From Phymatolithon calcareum (Eukaryota > Rhodophyta > Florideophyceae > Hapalidiales), in the NCBI GenBank assembly GCA_977006965.1, contig OZ345378.1, forward strand, positions 2,046,001-2,110,000: 64,000 nt of DNA, written 5' to 3'. This document shows, piece by piece, positions 20,099-30,526 of the stretch. The first letter of the stretch is position 1; every line of letters begins with the position of its first letter. The translations under genes and the position numbers were made by a program. The notes below the pieces were generated by a model, which saw nothing but the letters and a program-made list of their open reading frames with translations, was not told the origin of the DNA and searched no databases.

Positions 20099-22440
20099 AG
20101 TGAAGTGTGCAAAAACGGGGATGCCAGTCGAGAGGGCGGGCCCTCCGCAGGCCTATGCATCGTGTTGCGGCCACACAGTAAATTTGGAGTCAAGTGTATG
20201 GGAAGACGATATGATCTCCCCGAAAACGTCAAATATCCGGAAAAATTCAGGGTTTCGCTGCTGCGGATACAGTACAGTAATTTTGAATGGAACTCTCCAA
20301 TTGCTGTGGCTTCTCTTACCTTCTCGATGTAATACCAACAGACAAAAAAGCCATTATTGAGGAAGCATTTATACAGGATCATGTCCAGAACAACTCAAGA
20401 CATCTTACAAGGTAAAAATTTTGGACTGTTTAGAAGTCATCCAGTCAGGGCTGGCCGCTTTTCGAGGGCCGAATCTTCTTCCACTTTATCCCAACACTGG
20501 CGAGATTAAGGCGAATTGTTCGCCTAGGCCAGGTACAGCACCAACGATTGATTCTTTGGACACCTTGCGGACGCGATGACACTTGTCTATTCTGAGAACG
20601 ATTCCATGTCAGCTCCATAAGCCGTCTCTGAGCACAAAGCTCGAAGTGCGCCCTTGACCTCGAAGGCGACTGCTCTTCCGATGTATTCGGTGGCATTATA
20701 GGACCTCTAAAGTTAAATTTCTTCGTCAATTATTCTGTCACCATTCACGATTCCCAACCGTTAAAGAGAGATCAAACAACAGAGTGACCACAGAGACGAA
20801 GACAAGTGCATTGTTTTATCCAGTTACAGCCTTGCGATCCGGAATGGCGTGCTGCTATAAGACCTGAAAGCCACTCGGTCACGTCAGAGTAGCCCGTGTA
20901 GTATCCAGAGCCCCTCGTTAGCATTTTAATGTTAACGTTAACGAGGGGCTCTAGATCATCTAGAGCCCCTCGTGATACTACACGGGCTACTCTGAAGTGA
21001 CCAATGTCTTATTTTTAAAAAAAATAAGAAATTGAACGCTTTAAAGAAGATTTTGGCTCCCCTGCTCCAGTATCTTCCCATTCAATCGGTCCCGGTACTG
21101 TCACGGGCGTTACCACATTGCCGTTTCGTCACGATCCACAACGAATACAGTCGCCTCGAAAATCGCTGAATAGCAATGTTTCATATTTATAGGACACCAG
21201 CTGGTCAATCGGGGAAATAGCTCGACGAATTTGGCGCTCTAGCATAATTTTCTCCTAGAGGAACGATCTAGGAGGTCGATAGCGCACCCCTCACAGAATG
21301 CCCTTTTTTCCGCGGCAACTGTGTGATGTAATACCTGTCTGCATCGACTGTCTCTGTTGCAGTCCAATTTTTGTAATGGAGTCTCCGAGGGAAACGTATT
21401 TCCTACTCGCGTCAGTCGGTCTTCGTCAGCTTCGTTTTTCATATCTTGCTCTTCTTCGTTTATTACGTCCCCGGCAGGACAGCTCGTCTGACAAGGTGGA
21501 ATACATTGCTCTCGAAATTTCAAATCAGCATTGATTTTCGCCGATGGAGACTACAGCGTATCTCTCGCGCTTTTTGTGATAGATCCCAGTGCACAACCCC
21601 ACGAAAGTAAAATGGGCAAAATGTCTAGTTGAGAACTCGGCGGGTGAGAACAATTCGTTCCTTACTGTACGCGCGCAGCGCGCCTTGGTCTTGATAGGAA
21701 TGCATGACGAGGGACTCGCCGAGACGATTGGCCTATGTTCCCCGCCGCTCGGGTCCATCCTCGGGATGCTCTGTAGAATCCTTGCCCTGTTTCTTCTGTA
21801 GCCTGTGCGGGAGCTCAGACGTTAAAAGCGGGATAATCATAGATGCGGTTGCTTCTGTATTTGTGGGATGGTACCTTCCTCTCTAAGTCTACTGGGAAGA
21901 AGCTGCGTAGATAGGCTTCCGGTTGCCTTCTGTAACCGGTTGATGATGTTTTGTTCGAAAGAGTTGTTGTCTTTAGTTGATGGTCTTCATGATGAAGTTG
22001 TAGCTTAGTTCATCGTTGGTTACCTCTGCTGGAGAAAGCTATCTTTCCTAAGCAGTCCAACTAAAGAGAGTATACCTGTAGTGGTGCACTGTCGCTGAAA
22101 TAATTAGACTAGTATTGGTCATTTTCAGTATCGGTTCACTTGTTGAACAAAAAGTGAACATAGAGCGAACGGTTAGTTAACGGACTAACACAAGGTGAGC
22201 GGCATGTGAACCTTTCGTTGCTACAACTTCCAGATCTGTGCTCGCTGAAAGCATATTGCTTTCTGCCAAAGAGAAAGAAAGTTCGGTACTATGTCGCGCA
22301 CCTCTTTGATCTTCCAGAAGCAAGCTTGACCGTCGATGCGCTCTCGCGAAGGTGCGTTTCAGCACATAAACACAAAATCTCCATCTTTATGTGCACAGTC
22401 TTATTTGACCTGAGGAATAGGAAATTCTTTCGCAATTAAG
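20099..22440. other. Noncoding, repeat-containing region
   Basis: No gene recognised. It holds a palindromic element at 20877-21002 and an A/T palindrome CTTATTTTTAAAAAAAATAAG-like at about 21007-21027. Short frames such as 20445-20729 (minus) show no family motif. Confidence 0.45.
20877..21002. mobile_element. Palindromic MITE-like / foldback element
   Basis: The outer arms GGTCACGTCAGAGTAGCCCG... (20877-20905) and the reverse complement (20974-21002) match over 29 bp with about one mismatch. Inside, a nested set of GAGCCCCTCG sequences repeats in both orientations (about 20907-20921, 20939-20953, 20958-20972). The whole 126 bp can fold into a cruciform. There is no coding capacity, so any mobility would be in trans. 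Confidence 0.6.
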
Positions 22441-22973
22441 ATAGTGCTGGTTACTAATCGTTGGGTTTATTTGTTTTGCTTGCTTTTAAGTATCCAAAGA
22501 CCCGATTTGGAGAAACAGGCTCCTTTTCTGAGAATTCTAGGATGATGAGCCCTTCCTCTTATCACAAGTGTTTTCGTGCGCCGCTGACACTCTTATTCAA
22601 TTTCATGACTCATCTCCAGTGAATATTGAATGCTTTGTATCGCAATCATATCTATTTTCTTTTGGTACCAAAGTATGTGTACATGAGTACACTCAGTACT
22701 GATCATCTCCAAAAACCGCACTCGTCTGAATATCAGTCTTCGGCATCTCAGACGTGTAGTCCTCTCTCTTTAGTATAGGATCATTGGTAGTTTTTTTGAT
22801 TTAATATGGATCATCACTGATCTTCCTTCTTCTTTTTGTGCCCATCCCTCAATTTACTATTTTTTCGCTCCGTCTTCGATACTGCTTCCTCTTTCGCTTT
22901 TTGAGGGCTTATCTGAAGACTTCATATCTCTTGAGAAACTAAACATCAATCGTTGCTTCGAACACGCCTTGAA

Positions 22974-23042
22974 GAGGCAGAAGAATGTCCTGGAAGTGAT
23001 AAACGTCAGAAGTTCATCACTTCCAGGATATTCTCCTGCCTC
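22974..23042. repeat. Hairpin with 27-bp arms
   Basis: GAGGCAGAAGAATGTCCTGG... at 22974-23000 is complementary to 23016-23042 with about two mismatches around a 15-base loop. It has the size and form of a small foldback element or a small-RNA precursor. No function can be read from it. Confidence 0.6.
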
Positions 23043-25283
23043 TCCAAGTCGCTTCTTCCGTCTTACCAGACACAGCGCAAACAGGTATATGTGGGAATGA
23101 GCCTATTCGCTGGAGATCGCCCCATTAGATAAACCTATCATACGGGCAATGTACAAATTGGGTTTCTAACTGTGAGCAACACACCGGTCTCGGGAAAGAA
23201 TGATTGAGATCCTGAGGTCGGGCTTCTTCTTTGCTCACGTAAACTGTCCGGATGCAAAATTTCCAGATAAAGGGAGCTGGGCGTTCGAGACTGCATTTCC
23301 CGTCGCTTCTTGAGCAGAGTGATTGGAAGTGTCGTAGAACCGCTTTACATGACAGTGAACACGGGGACATCTTGCGATCCGTCGAATGATCCTATTGTCA
23401 TACCACAACGGAGCGAACAATGGGGGTGCAAATAGAATGGGAAAATGTCTATGTGTACACCAAAGCCGTGTGCAACCGCCTCGAACCGTCGCCTATAGTA
23501 TGATACACGCAGGCGCAATCAGCTTGGTTCATCCCAATGGTGTCCAGGTAACTATTAGCCCAAATACCACGCCATCGGCTACGAAACGACGAAGACAAGA
23601 AAAAAGACACCGGGAAAGCCCCTCAAAAAGTCTTGCACATTCGGATTCTTCATCTTTGCGCCAAACCGAAATCACCCACGAGCGATATTTCTAAGAGCTG
23701 CTCCAGAGACGCATTGTAAAGGCATACCCACAATCGAGTGACATGCAGCCCAAAAGACGATTTGAATATCTTATTCTTCGATTGCCATATGCCAGGCATA
23801 GTTTCTGTGTCGTCATCACAGTCCTCTTTTCCCCTGCGCTGAACATTGCTCGAGCAGTTCCCGTTTGCTCATGAAATCGCCTCAATGCTCCGGGAGCTAT
23901 TCTGTTTTCCAAGGTGAAGCTATACCCGCTCTTTTCTGTTTTCCTGATGCATCGCAGAATGCTGTCCTTGAGGCCCCAATTTTATTTTAGCTCGTTGGCC
24001 GAACATGTCTCTGCGGTCCGTTCTGAAATTTATTTCTAATATTGCATCGAAGGACCGATAAATACGCATGACTTGCTAACAGCGTCCTGAAGCTTCGCGT
24101 ACTGCGCACGACAGACCTCTTATTCGGAAGCTTCCATTTTCAATGCCACTTCTTATCAGGAATATGTGAACCTCTGGTATGTTCCCGATACTTGCAAGGC
24201 CAGACTTAATGGATATTCCATGTGTATCTATGTTCTATACCTTGCTCGTGTCTCATCAAGTTATACTCATTCTCAAACTCGCTTCTATTCCCTCACTTGT
24301 ATTCATGCGCTTGTTGAATAATTTCAAAACTGATTCCGCCAGTAGGTGCCTCACGCTGCTTCAGGCGAATACTCCCTTGCTCAACTGGACCCTAAGATCA
24401 GCGAAGCGAATACTCAGTAATACGCCATGCCTATTGTCTCTTTTGTAGCCATGTCCATGTGCGCGGCACATTGCAGATTTCCAATTCGATTTTGGGGTCT
24501 TTCAGAATTGATATCCCTGTTTTTATTAACTTGACGGATAGAACGTGCGTCCGATTTGCGCAATGCTACGTTATTTTGATTCTAGTTCTGAAAACAAGTT
24601 AGGTTTCGGTGTCCATGGCAAACCTGAGCATGCGTTTTTGACTCGACCTTAAACATATCCTTGGTAATAACGGGGCTAAAATAAAGCTGTCCCCGATGAG
24701 TATTCAAAACACCGCGAAAGCTCGGCTCGAATAGTTTATGTGGCAATGCTTTGTCTTTACTGTTTTCGTTGCCAATTCACTACTCAATGTTTTAGCAAAT
24801 CTGCATCATGCTTCCATCAGGCCAAAATCATCCCGATCGTCATCATATGCTCTACTAAGATATCGAAACTGGAAGAGTAGTGCGTTACCTTGGCCGGAGG
24901 ACATATTGAGTGGAAGGGTACAATTGCAGATTAATCAAATAAGCGAATTCAGTGCGCTCTCCCATATTCGAAGGTTCGATGCCAAGCTTCGAGACTTATT
25001 CCCCTATGGGGCTATTAAGCAGGGCTTTTTCCTCTACTTAGATTACGACAGGGCGTTAATCCCGCTAGCTAATTGTAATAACACTTCTTCTCTGCATGCC
25101 GCTCGTCATTAGACGATTCCACGCGAACGGACAATGATAAGAGATCTAAAAGAAATGAAAGGATCGCCAAAACCAGACTGAGGAAGAAATCATTAAATTG
25201 GCCGCGGTGCTACAAAAATGGGCAAACACTCCCAAGTATTGGAACGCGCAAGATAACAACTTTCTAGGTGGTCCCTCTCGAAA

Positions 25284-25314
25284 GTTGGGTACAATTTTTA
25301 AAACTGTACCCAAC
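25284..25314. promoter_or_regulatory. Conserved palindrome upstream of chromo-like gene B1
   Basis: GTTGGGTACA ... TGTACCCAAC with a TTTTTAAAA centre, 110 bp upstream of the start at 25424. The same palindrome with the same following sequence (AAAATGTCATAATTC) precedes the paralogue at 41138. Conservation in otherwise diverged flanks suggests a promoter element, operator-like site or element terminus. Confidence 0.5.
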
Positions 25315-25423
25315 TTTTATTGTGTACTTCTCAAAATGTCATAATTCGTTCAGCCGGATCTCTGCGGTGAGTTCTCTCCATGCTCAACTGAACATCGAAC
25401 GCAACGCAGCCACATCCTCCAAG

Positions 25424-26377
25424 ATGTCAGCCCGTCCTTCGGCCCGCGGGCGTTCTGCGACGAACGACTTTGTGCTCTCCGACGACTCTGGCGCGTCATT
25501 TCTCAGCGCTTCGCATTCCGTCGATTTCTACGACGACATGAATGCGACGTTGAGCGTCGGCCCCGTTCCCCCGGCAGATATGTCGGCGGAAATGGACGAA
25601 GCTCCCGATGCCGACGCAACCGCGGGCGCCGTTCATCCAAGTGAGCACCCGGCCTCGCCTCCTGGCAGTGACAGCTCTGGTGAGGCGTCGAGCGGATCCG
25701 TGCCTGCAGAGAGCGAGGTTCCTTGGGTGGTCAAGATGTACGCCAGCACCGTTCGAGGCGATAAGATTGCGTTACCAAGCCTGGTTTCTCTCCCGTTAGT
25801 CGATTCATACACCGCGATGGAGCTCTTCAATGCGCTGAAGCGGAATCACAGCCTCTTGCGGAAGTATACTCTGAATGCGGTGACGTTAAAGGGTAGGAAG
25901 GGCCGGTATCGTCTGTCCCATGCGGCATTGATTTTAAGCTGCCCATTCTTTTCGACCGCGCATAAGGTGACTGAAGTGATGTTCCAAGTTAACCGCAATC
26001 CAGCTTTCCCCACCGATGGATGGACGCGGAAGAAGAAGAAGAATACCAAGAGTCGCATGAAGAGGAAAGCCGGCATAGAGAAAGTCTATAGGAAGACCGG
26101 GGAGTGGGAGGTGGATGCTGTCTGGGAATATCGCAACCTTGGACAGGGTACCGGATACGAGTTCCTGACCGAATGGAAGGAGACTGAGAAAGCGATCTGG
26201 AGTGCAGGCTCAGGGTTCTACGACGGAGACGGTACTGTCACCGAGAGCCTGAAAAAGTACTATGACACAGTCCCCGAGTTGACAGGCTCCGATTCTTTTA
26301 TTGAGTGGCAAGATGCTACAATTGCGGCGTGCCGTGCAAGAGCGGAGGGGAATCAAGAGCAAGAGTCTTCGGAGTGA
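25424..26377 (+). CDS. Chromodomain-like protein, paralogue B1 (unknown family)
   Basis: A 317-residue intronless protein. Residues 1-100 are acidic and Ser-rich. A central conserved block follows (TAMELFNALKRNHSLLRKY, then LSHAALILSCPFF, then NRNPAFPTDGW), then a Lys-rich tract (KKKKNTKSRMKRKAG). The C-terminal about 65 residues resemble a chromodomain: GEWEVDAVWEYRN, GYEFLTEWKETEKAIW, then LKKYYDTVPEL. This is the VExIL...R / Y..LVKW / W arrangement with aromatic positions that in known chromodomains bind methyl-lysine. The paralogue at 41138-42136 is intact over the full length and far better conserved than the surrounding duplicated DNA. It could be a chromatin protein of a mobile element or a domesticated gene. 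The start at 25424 was chosen because paralogue similarity (MSA) begins there. Confidence 0.6.
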   Translation: MSARPSARGRSATNDFVLSDDSGASFLSASHSVDFYDDMNATLSVGPVPPADMSAEMDEAPDADATAGAVHPSEHPASPPGSDSSGEASSGSVPAESEVPWVVKMYASTVRGDKIALPSLVSLPLVDSYTAMELFNALKRNHSLLRKYTLNAVTLKGRKGRYRLSHAALILSCPFFSTAHKVTEVMFQVNRNPAFPTDGWTRKKKKNTKSRMKRKAGIEKVYRKTGEWEVDAVWEYRNLGQGTGYEFLTEWKETEKAIWSAGSGFYDGDGTVTESLKKYYDTVPELTGSDSFIEWQDATIAACRARAEGNQEQESSE

Positions 26378-26444
26378 TTGAAATAGTCCTTTATACATCG
26401 GAGGGCTTTGATGTAGTGTCTCATATACTTAAGTGTATCAGTTT

Positions 26445-26868
26445 GTGGAATCAAATGAAGCCTTCTAGACTTGCTAACCTTTTAGGGGAACAAAGCAATC
26501 ATCATCACGTGTATCAGTTTTTGTAGAGCTTATTAGCAGAGATAAACTTGAATACTGTCACGTCTAATCACGTCTGTGAGTTCTCAGAGAACGGTATCCG
26601 CATCATAGACAGAGCGTAAGTAATTCTGATGATGGTGTTAGTTTCTTTAATCCCCTAAGAGGCTAGAACGTCTAGAAGGCTTCATCCGATTCCACTTGCT
26701 GAGGTCGGAGGTCTTTGCTATGGCCGAATCAATATCTTGGTTTGGAAAATCGCCAAGGAGAGAGGTGTATGTTCCGGGTACGCAGTGTAGTAGTATCCTG
26801 CGGATGAGCCTGCTCTCATCCATGAGTAGAACATATCCTAACCATCCCCAGCGACGGTCCTTATCCAA
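26445..26868. mobile_element. Non-LTR retrotransposon tail remnants in inverted orientation
   Basis: The minus frame 26868-26647 reads RRWGWLGYVLLMDESRLIRR, then a tail KWNRMKPSRRSSLLGD. This resembles the WLGHVLRM...R...DR..W C-terminal tail found in RTE-type LINE proteins. On the plus strand at 26445-26490 the same tail occurs (WNQMKPSRLANLLGE), so two short fragments face each other. Both are truncated and cannot encode an active element. The family call is by motif resemblance only. Confidence 0.4.
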
Positions 26869-27376
26869 TGTATCACCGGCACTGAGGGCACTCTTTCTTC
26901 TTCGGCTATCGTTCTTTTGGTCACACTGGCCCGCATCTAGAAAGTATTTGTCCCCTTCTAGCGGCGAGCCCTACTCTGTGATCCCCTTTAATGCTCACAA
27001 CGCTGAGGGATATATTTCATAAGCGAAGGCAATGGGATCGACGGTTCCTTTCGCTTGTGGAGTCGATGATTTATCAGATGATAGACATTAAAGGCATAGA
27101 GATCCTGAATCAAGATCACGCACATGCGTGAAAAAGTCGCACTTCACGTGCTCATCGGGGACCGTTCTCCGCTGGATGGTTCCTTTCACCGTAGACGGAA
27201 CTGAGACGACATAGGTACATACCACCCTACGCGCAAGCTGTTCCATTTGATGCAGAGGACAGTGCTGACATACACTGCAGTCGTCGAGCTACTGAACATC
27301 GAAAGTCGAACAGTCTACAAGTTGGGCAGAACGAAACCACAGAAATTCCTAGATTTCTGAAAACATAGCTTTGTGA

Positions 27377-27929
27377 CTAATCGATCAGCGGGTCAATGTT
27401 CCTCGTGCCTCGTTGAAGCGTGTATGAGAACTATAAAACAGCTGTGATTTCGAAACCTAAAATTTCCACAAGAGAGTAATGTCGTTCACTCAAAATGATG
27501 ACGAAACCTCGATTATGGTACAGATATATGCATGGGGGCGGAGCGAAGTCCGGTTATGGTTTGTCCGCTACGATAAGAAACGCTCGCAAATCACTTACAA
27601 ATGCAATCATGTGCTACGGTAATCGAGAAAGGGCCACAAGCCGAGAACTGGCGAGACTCAACATCAAATCCCTGGGGGTTGAAGCACAATAGCCAATATC
27701 TTTTGCAGGATTCTCGACGAACACTGCGACAAAATCATCTTTGGAAGCCGTGGTGTCTTCGAATTCTTTAGCCTGCGGCTGTGCTGGAAGATTGCGCACG
27801 GAGGGAGAGGGTCTTATATGCCTGCTTGCTGCTGCTGTATCGGTGGATAGTCGGGAGATGTTTTACGCGACTGAAGGTGTCTAAATTTACAGCCGATAGG
27901 AACCTTGGCACTTCGCCAATACTGTCCAT
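27377..27929 (-). pseudogene. Decayed copy of MSH4 exon 1, intron 1 and start of exon 2 (A2)
   Basis: The minus strand aligns with 17440-18076. Exon 1 is recognisable (KDDFVAVFVENPAKDIGYCA against EDAFVVALIENNTKEVGFCA), as are intron-1-derived DNA and the start of exon 2. Stops and indels interrupt it, and the ATPase part is absent, so no MutS function is possible. Retained intron DNA shows it arose by DNA duplication, not through mRNA. Confidence 0.7.
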
Positions 27930-29049
27930 CATGATGGCAGTGGACGACTCTGAGCCAGTTCGCTGCTATCGGCGTTGCTCCAAGAAGTGCAGCTTTACGT
28001 ATGGAATCAAGCCACAGATTGAGCTGAGATTTCGATTTAGGCAGCTCAATGAACATCGACTAATGTTTTTCACGAACAGATTTACGTAAATCTATGTCCG
28101 GGTCGACCTGCAAAGTGTCTCAAACCAGCATGAAAGAGAGAAGAGGAGCAGACCCTCTTCACCGGTGAATTAGTGGAATATTTTAAGTCTTGGAAACCAC
28201 ATCTTTGCAGTAGAGTCCATGCAATATCGACAGAGCGACTGCGCATTCGAGAGCTGAAAACCAAGAGGAAAAATGTCCACGACTGCTTTTCTAATTTCCA
28301 AGCTTTCAATTAAAAATCATTGTGCTGTTCACCCAAGCCCTGCACAGAATCCACGCAACGGGGTGACACACGCCCCTAGAGATCTTCCACGGGCACATTT
28401 TGTCTTGGTCGGAACGTTACATCGATACACTCAGCCTTGGTAAGTCGTCGCGCTGCTGCCTGTTGTTCACCCCATCCCGAGTGACAATCAAATTCTCAGT
28501 TCTCACCCAAATTGACCTCTTCCATCTTTGCCTTCTTCCGACATTGCAACCATCGCAACCTAAGCGCGATCGTCCACGCCGAGGCAGCAGGAAATGCCAG
28601 TGACTTGTCGTCAGCATGCTTTGAAAGTGGCGAAGGCACCGCCGTCCGCACGATCACGCCGCTCCACGAGAACCCCCCCTGAGTTGGCCGTTCGTCAAAA
28701 CAAGCATTCGCTCTGCTACTTTCTGCCCATGCCGTTATCGCATGTGTCCTCGTCCCGGTAAATTTATAGTCTTCATGAAGTTTTTCTGATAGAGCTCTGG
28801 CGCTGTCCGATTTCAACATAAATTATCTGACTCTCACGAGTAAGATCGAGAATGCTCAAAATAGAAGCGGCGGTCGTCAAATGATCGAGATCTATTCGGA
28901 TAGCCATATGATTCGAACGTATCGCAATGGGCCCATGAGTTGAGGAAGCATACTTTGCCAGAGGATAGGACATCTAAACTTGTGTAGATGAATGACATTA
29001 TAGACTTGTTGAACGGTTCTAGTTGCTGCTTCGATAATTGTGGAAGGTG

Positions 29050-29790
29050 TCAGTTTGCACAGAAGAAAGACTCCTTCTTGTCCGACGTTGTTTCTGTCTT
29101 CGTCAGGATCACCATAGGGCTTAATTTAGGGAAGAAATGTACCCATCGTGCTGTAATCTTGGACTCTAGGTCACTGGAGTAAACTTCACGGGAACCAGAA
29201 GTCAGAGAACTATAAGCAACCGCTTTGACAATCGCCTTGGTCAACCCACATCAGAGTTCTGCAGGTTCAACACCTTCTCCCGTTCGTATGGCATCAGTGA
29301 AACTGCCCAATTCGGTTGCTTGCGCCCACGGCCCGATGTTTCTTTCCTTCCTTTTCCTAACTCAGGAGCAGATGTAGCTGATAGCAATCTGTTTCGGGAG
29401 CGAAACAAATAACTTGCCTTCATGAGGTTCGAATTATCGGTATCTTGGAATGCACTCCGGAAAGCTTTTTCGGCCTCGACGTGATGTTCTTCACACCAAG
29501 CGCCTCCTGTGTCTGCATCCAACGCATTATCGCGCTTTGGTCCGCAAGTGGTGTTACGTGTGGTAGGCGCTTCTTTCGGGTGGGTGCTTTTGGTCATTGA
29601 AACATGTCGCCGAAGGAGCCTCATTTCAGTTTTAATCCATTGTCGAATCAGCGTCTGTGGCACAATGAAGTTTTTCCGGTTCTGTTTCCATAGTGGAGGA
29701 TGGACGGAGGTGTTGTTTCGTGGTCGACGTCAGTTCTGCACCTTCTACATTCTTGCAAACGGGGGCGGTCTCTTCCGGTTGCGTCTCCAT
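29050..29790 (-). pseudogene. Frameshifted copy of the CENP-B-like gene (A2)
   Basis: The copy begins METQPEETAPVCKNVE (parent MATKPKETASIRKDME), continues in other frames (FQDTDNSNLMKASYLFRSRN, then GRGRKQPNWAVSLM) and hits a stop after LQNSDVG. The CENPB-type end resumes in a third frame (KITARWVHFFPKLSPM). At least two frameshifts make it a pseudogene. The break after NSDVG is shared with the copy at 43878-44541. Confidence 0.75.
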
Positions 29791-29901
29791 GATGAAACGT
29801 GCAGAGCGTAGGTGTGCGATCGAGTAGGTGGACCTCCGAAGCCTGCAGACTACGCCGGACCCCACAGTAAATTTCGAGCCAAAACCCGGAAAAAATACCG
29901 T

Positions 29902-30243
29902 TTTTTTATTACAATTTTTTAAAGTCCCACAGTCATACGAATATACGGGCAAGGATTCCTCAGGTGCTACCCTCAGTAGGGCGGCTCTACTTTTATGTCT
30001 GGTATTCTATCTGAGCCCCTAGTATGTACTCGGTTGTTTTTAAAAGCTCTTCGTAAATACTGTTTTCTGTGCTGCGCATGTATTTTTTATTGCAATTTTT
30101 AAAGCCCCACAGTCATACGAATGTACGGGTAAGGCTTCCTCAGGTGCTTCCCTCACTAGGGCGCCTCTACTCTTATGTCTGGTGTTCTATCTGAGCCCCT
30201 AGCATGTAGTACATGTACTCGGTTGTTTTTAATAGCTCTTCGT
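29902..30243. repeat. Two direct repeats of about 155 bp
   Basis: Unit 1 at 29902-30054 and unit 2 at 30083-30243 share CCCACAGTCATACGAAT, then TATCTGAGCCCCTAG and CGGTTGTTTTTAA, and differ by scattered substitutions. They abut the upstream edge of the A2 segment. No coding sense seen. Confidence 0.7.
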
Positions 30244-30271
30244 TGCAGTTTTCAGGGCGTCGCTTCTTCTT

Positions 30272-30526
30272 TCAGTACAGGTCTTCTTCATACTGCATAC
30301 TCTCGATGATGCTTTTTCTGAAGAGCAAAATGTCATCTAGTGCCTTCTCAGTTGCCGCTCTGTCTTCTTCCTTGAGTTCATAGACTGACAAATTGCGATC
30401 CAGGGTCTCCATATGCTGTCTGACTTTATTGCCGAATCTATCTGCCATCAGTGTTGTAGACACTTGGGGAAATCTTCCAAATGCGTACTGAACCGCCAGT
30501 TGCCTGTGTTTCAGCGCGCTGCGCAT
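30272..30526 (-). CDS. Small hypothetical ORF, 84 codons
   Basis: Reads MRSALKHRQLAVQYAFGRF and then an acidic helical stretch (YELKEEDRAATEKALDDI) ending EEDLY. The composition is protein-like, unlike most nearby frames, and the second half could be a helix or short coiled coil. No family recognised. A hairpin with 15-bp arms (30535-30576) lies just upstream of the Met. It may be a fragment of a larger decayed gene. Confidence 0.25.
   Translation of the reverse strand: MRSALKHRQLAVQYAFGRFPQVSTTLMADRFGNKVRQHMETLDRNLSVYELKEEDRAATEKALDDILLFRKSIIESMQYEEDLY

Larger units (their letters stand above)
17400..20200. repeat. Parental copy of the 'A' duplicated segment (MSH4 5' end plus CENP-B-like gene)
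   Basis: This stretch is matched, with divergence, by 27377-29885 and in part by 42555-44541, all in the same orientation. Anchors include the MSH4 exon 1 sequence, the intron 1 donor region, the GTCTGGGTCGACC stretch near 18240, the GGAAGGTGTCAG-like stretch near 19205 and the ACAGTAAATTT stretch near 20176. The copy here has both genes intact, so I take it as the source. Confidence 0.65.
22445..29885. repeat. Diverged direct segmental duplication, copy 1 (B1 + A2)
   Basis: Matches 37921-44541 in the same order: an ATTCAATTTCA/CCAAAGTATG stretch (22.6-22.87 against 37.97-38.27 kb), CCGTGTGCAACCGCCTC-like (23465 against 39188), CGAAGGTTC-like (24967 against 40681), the GTTGGGTACA palindrome (25284 against 40997), the chromo-like gene, AAGGCATAGAGATCC-like (27093 against 42482), then the MSH4/CENP-B-like remnant. 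Identity is modest outside the chromo-like gene, with many indels. Confidence 0.6.
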
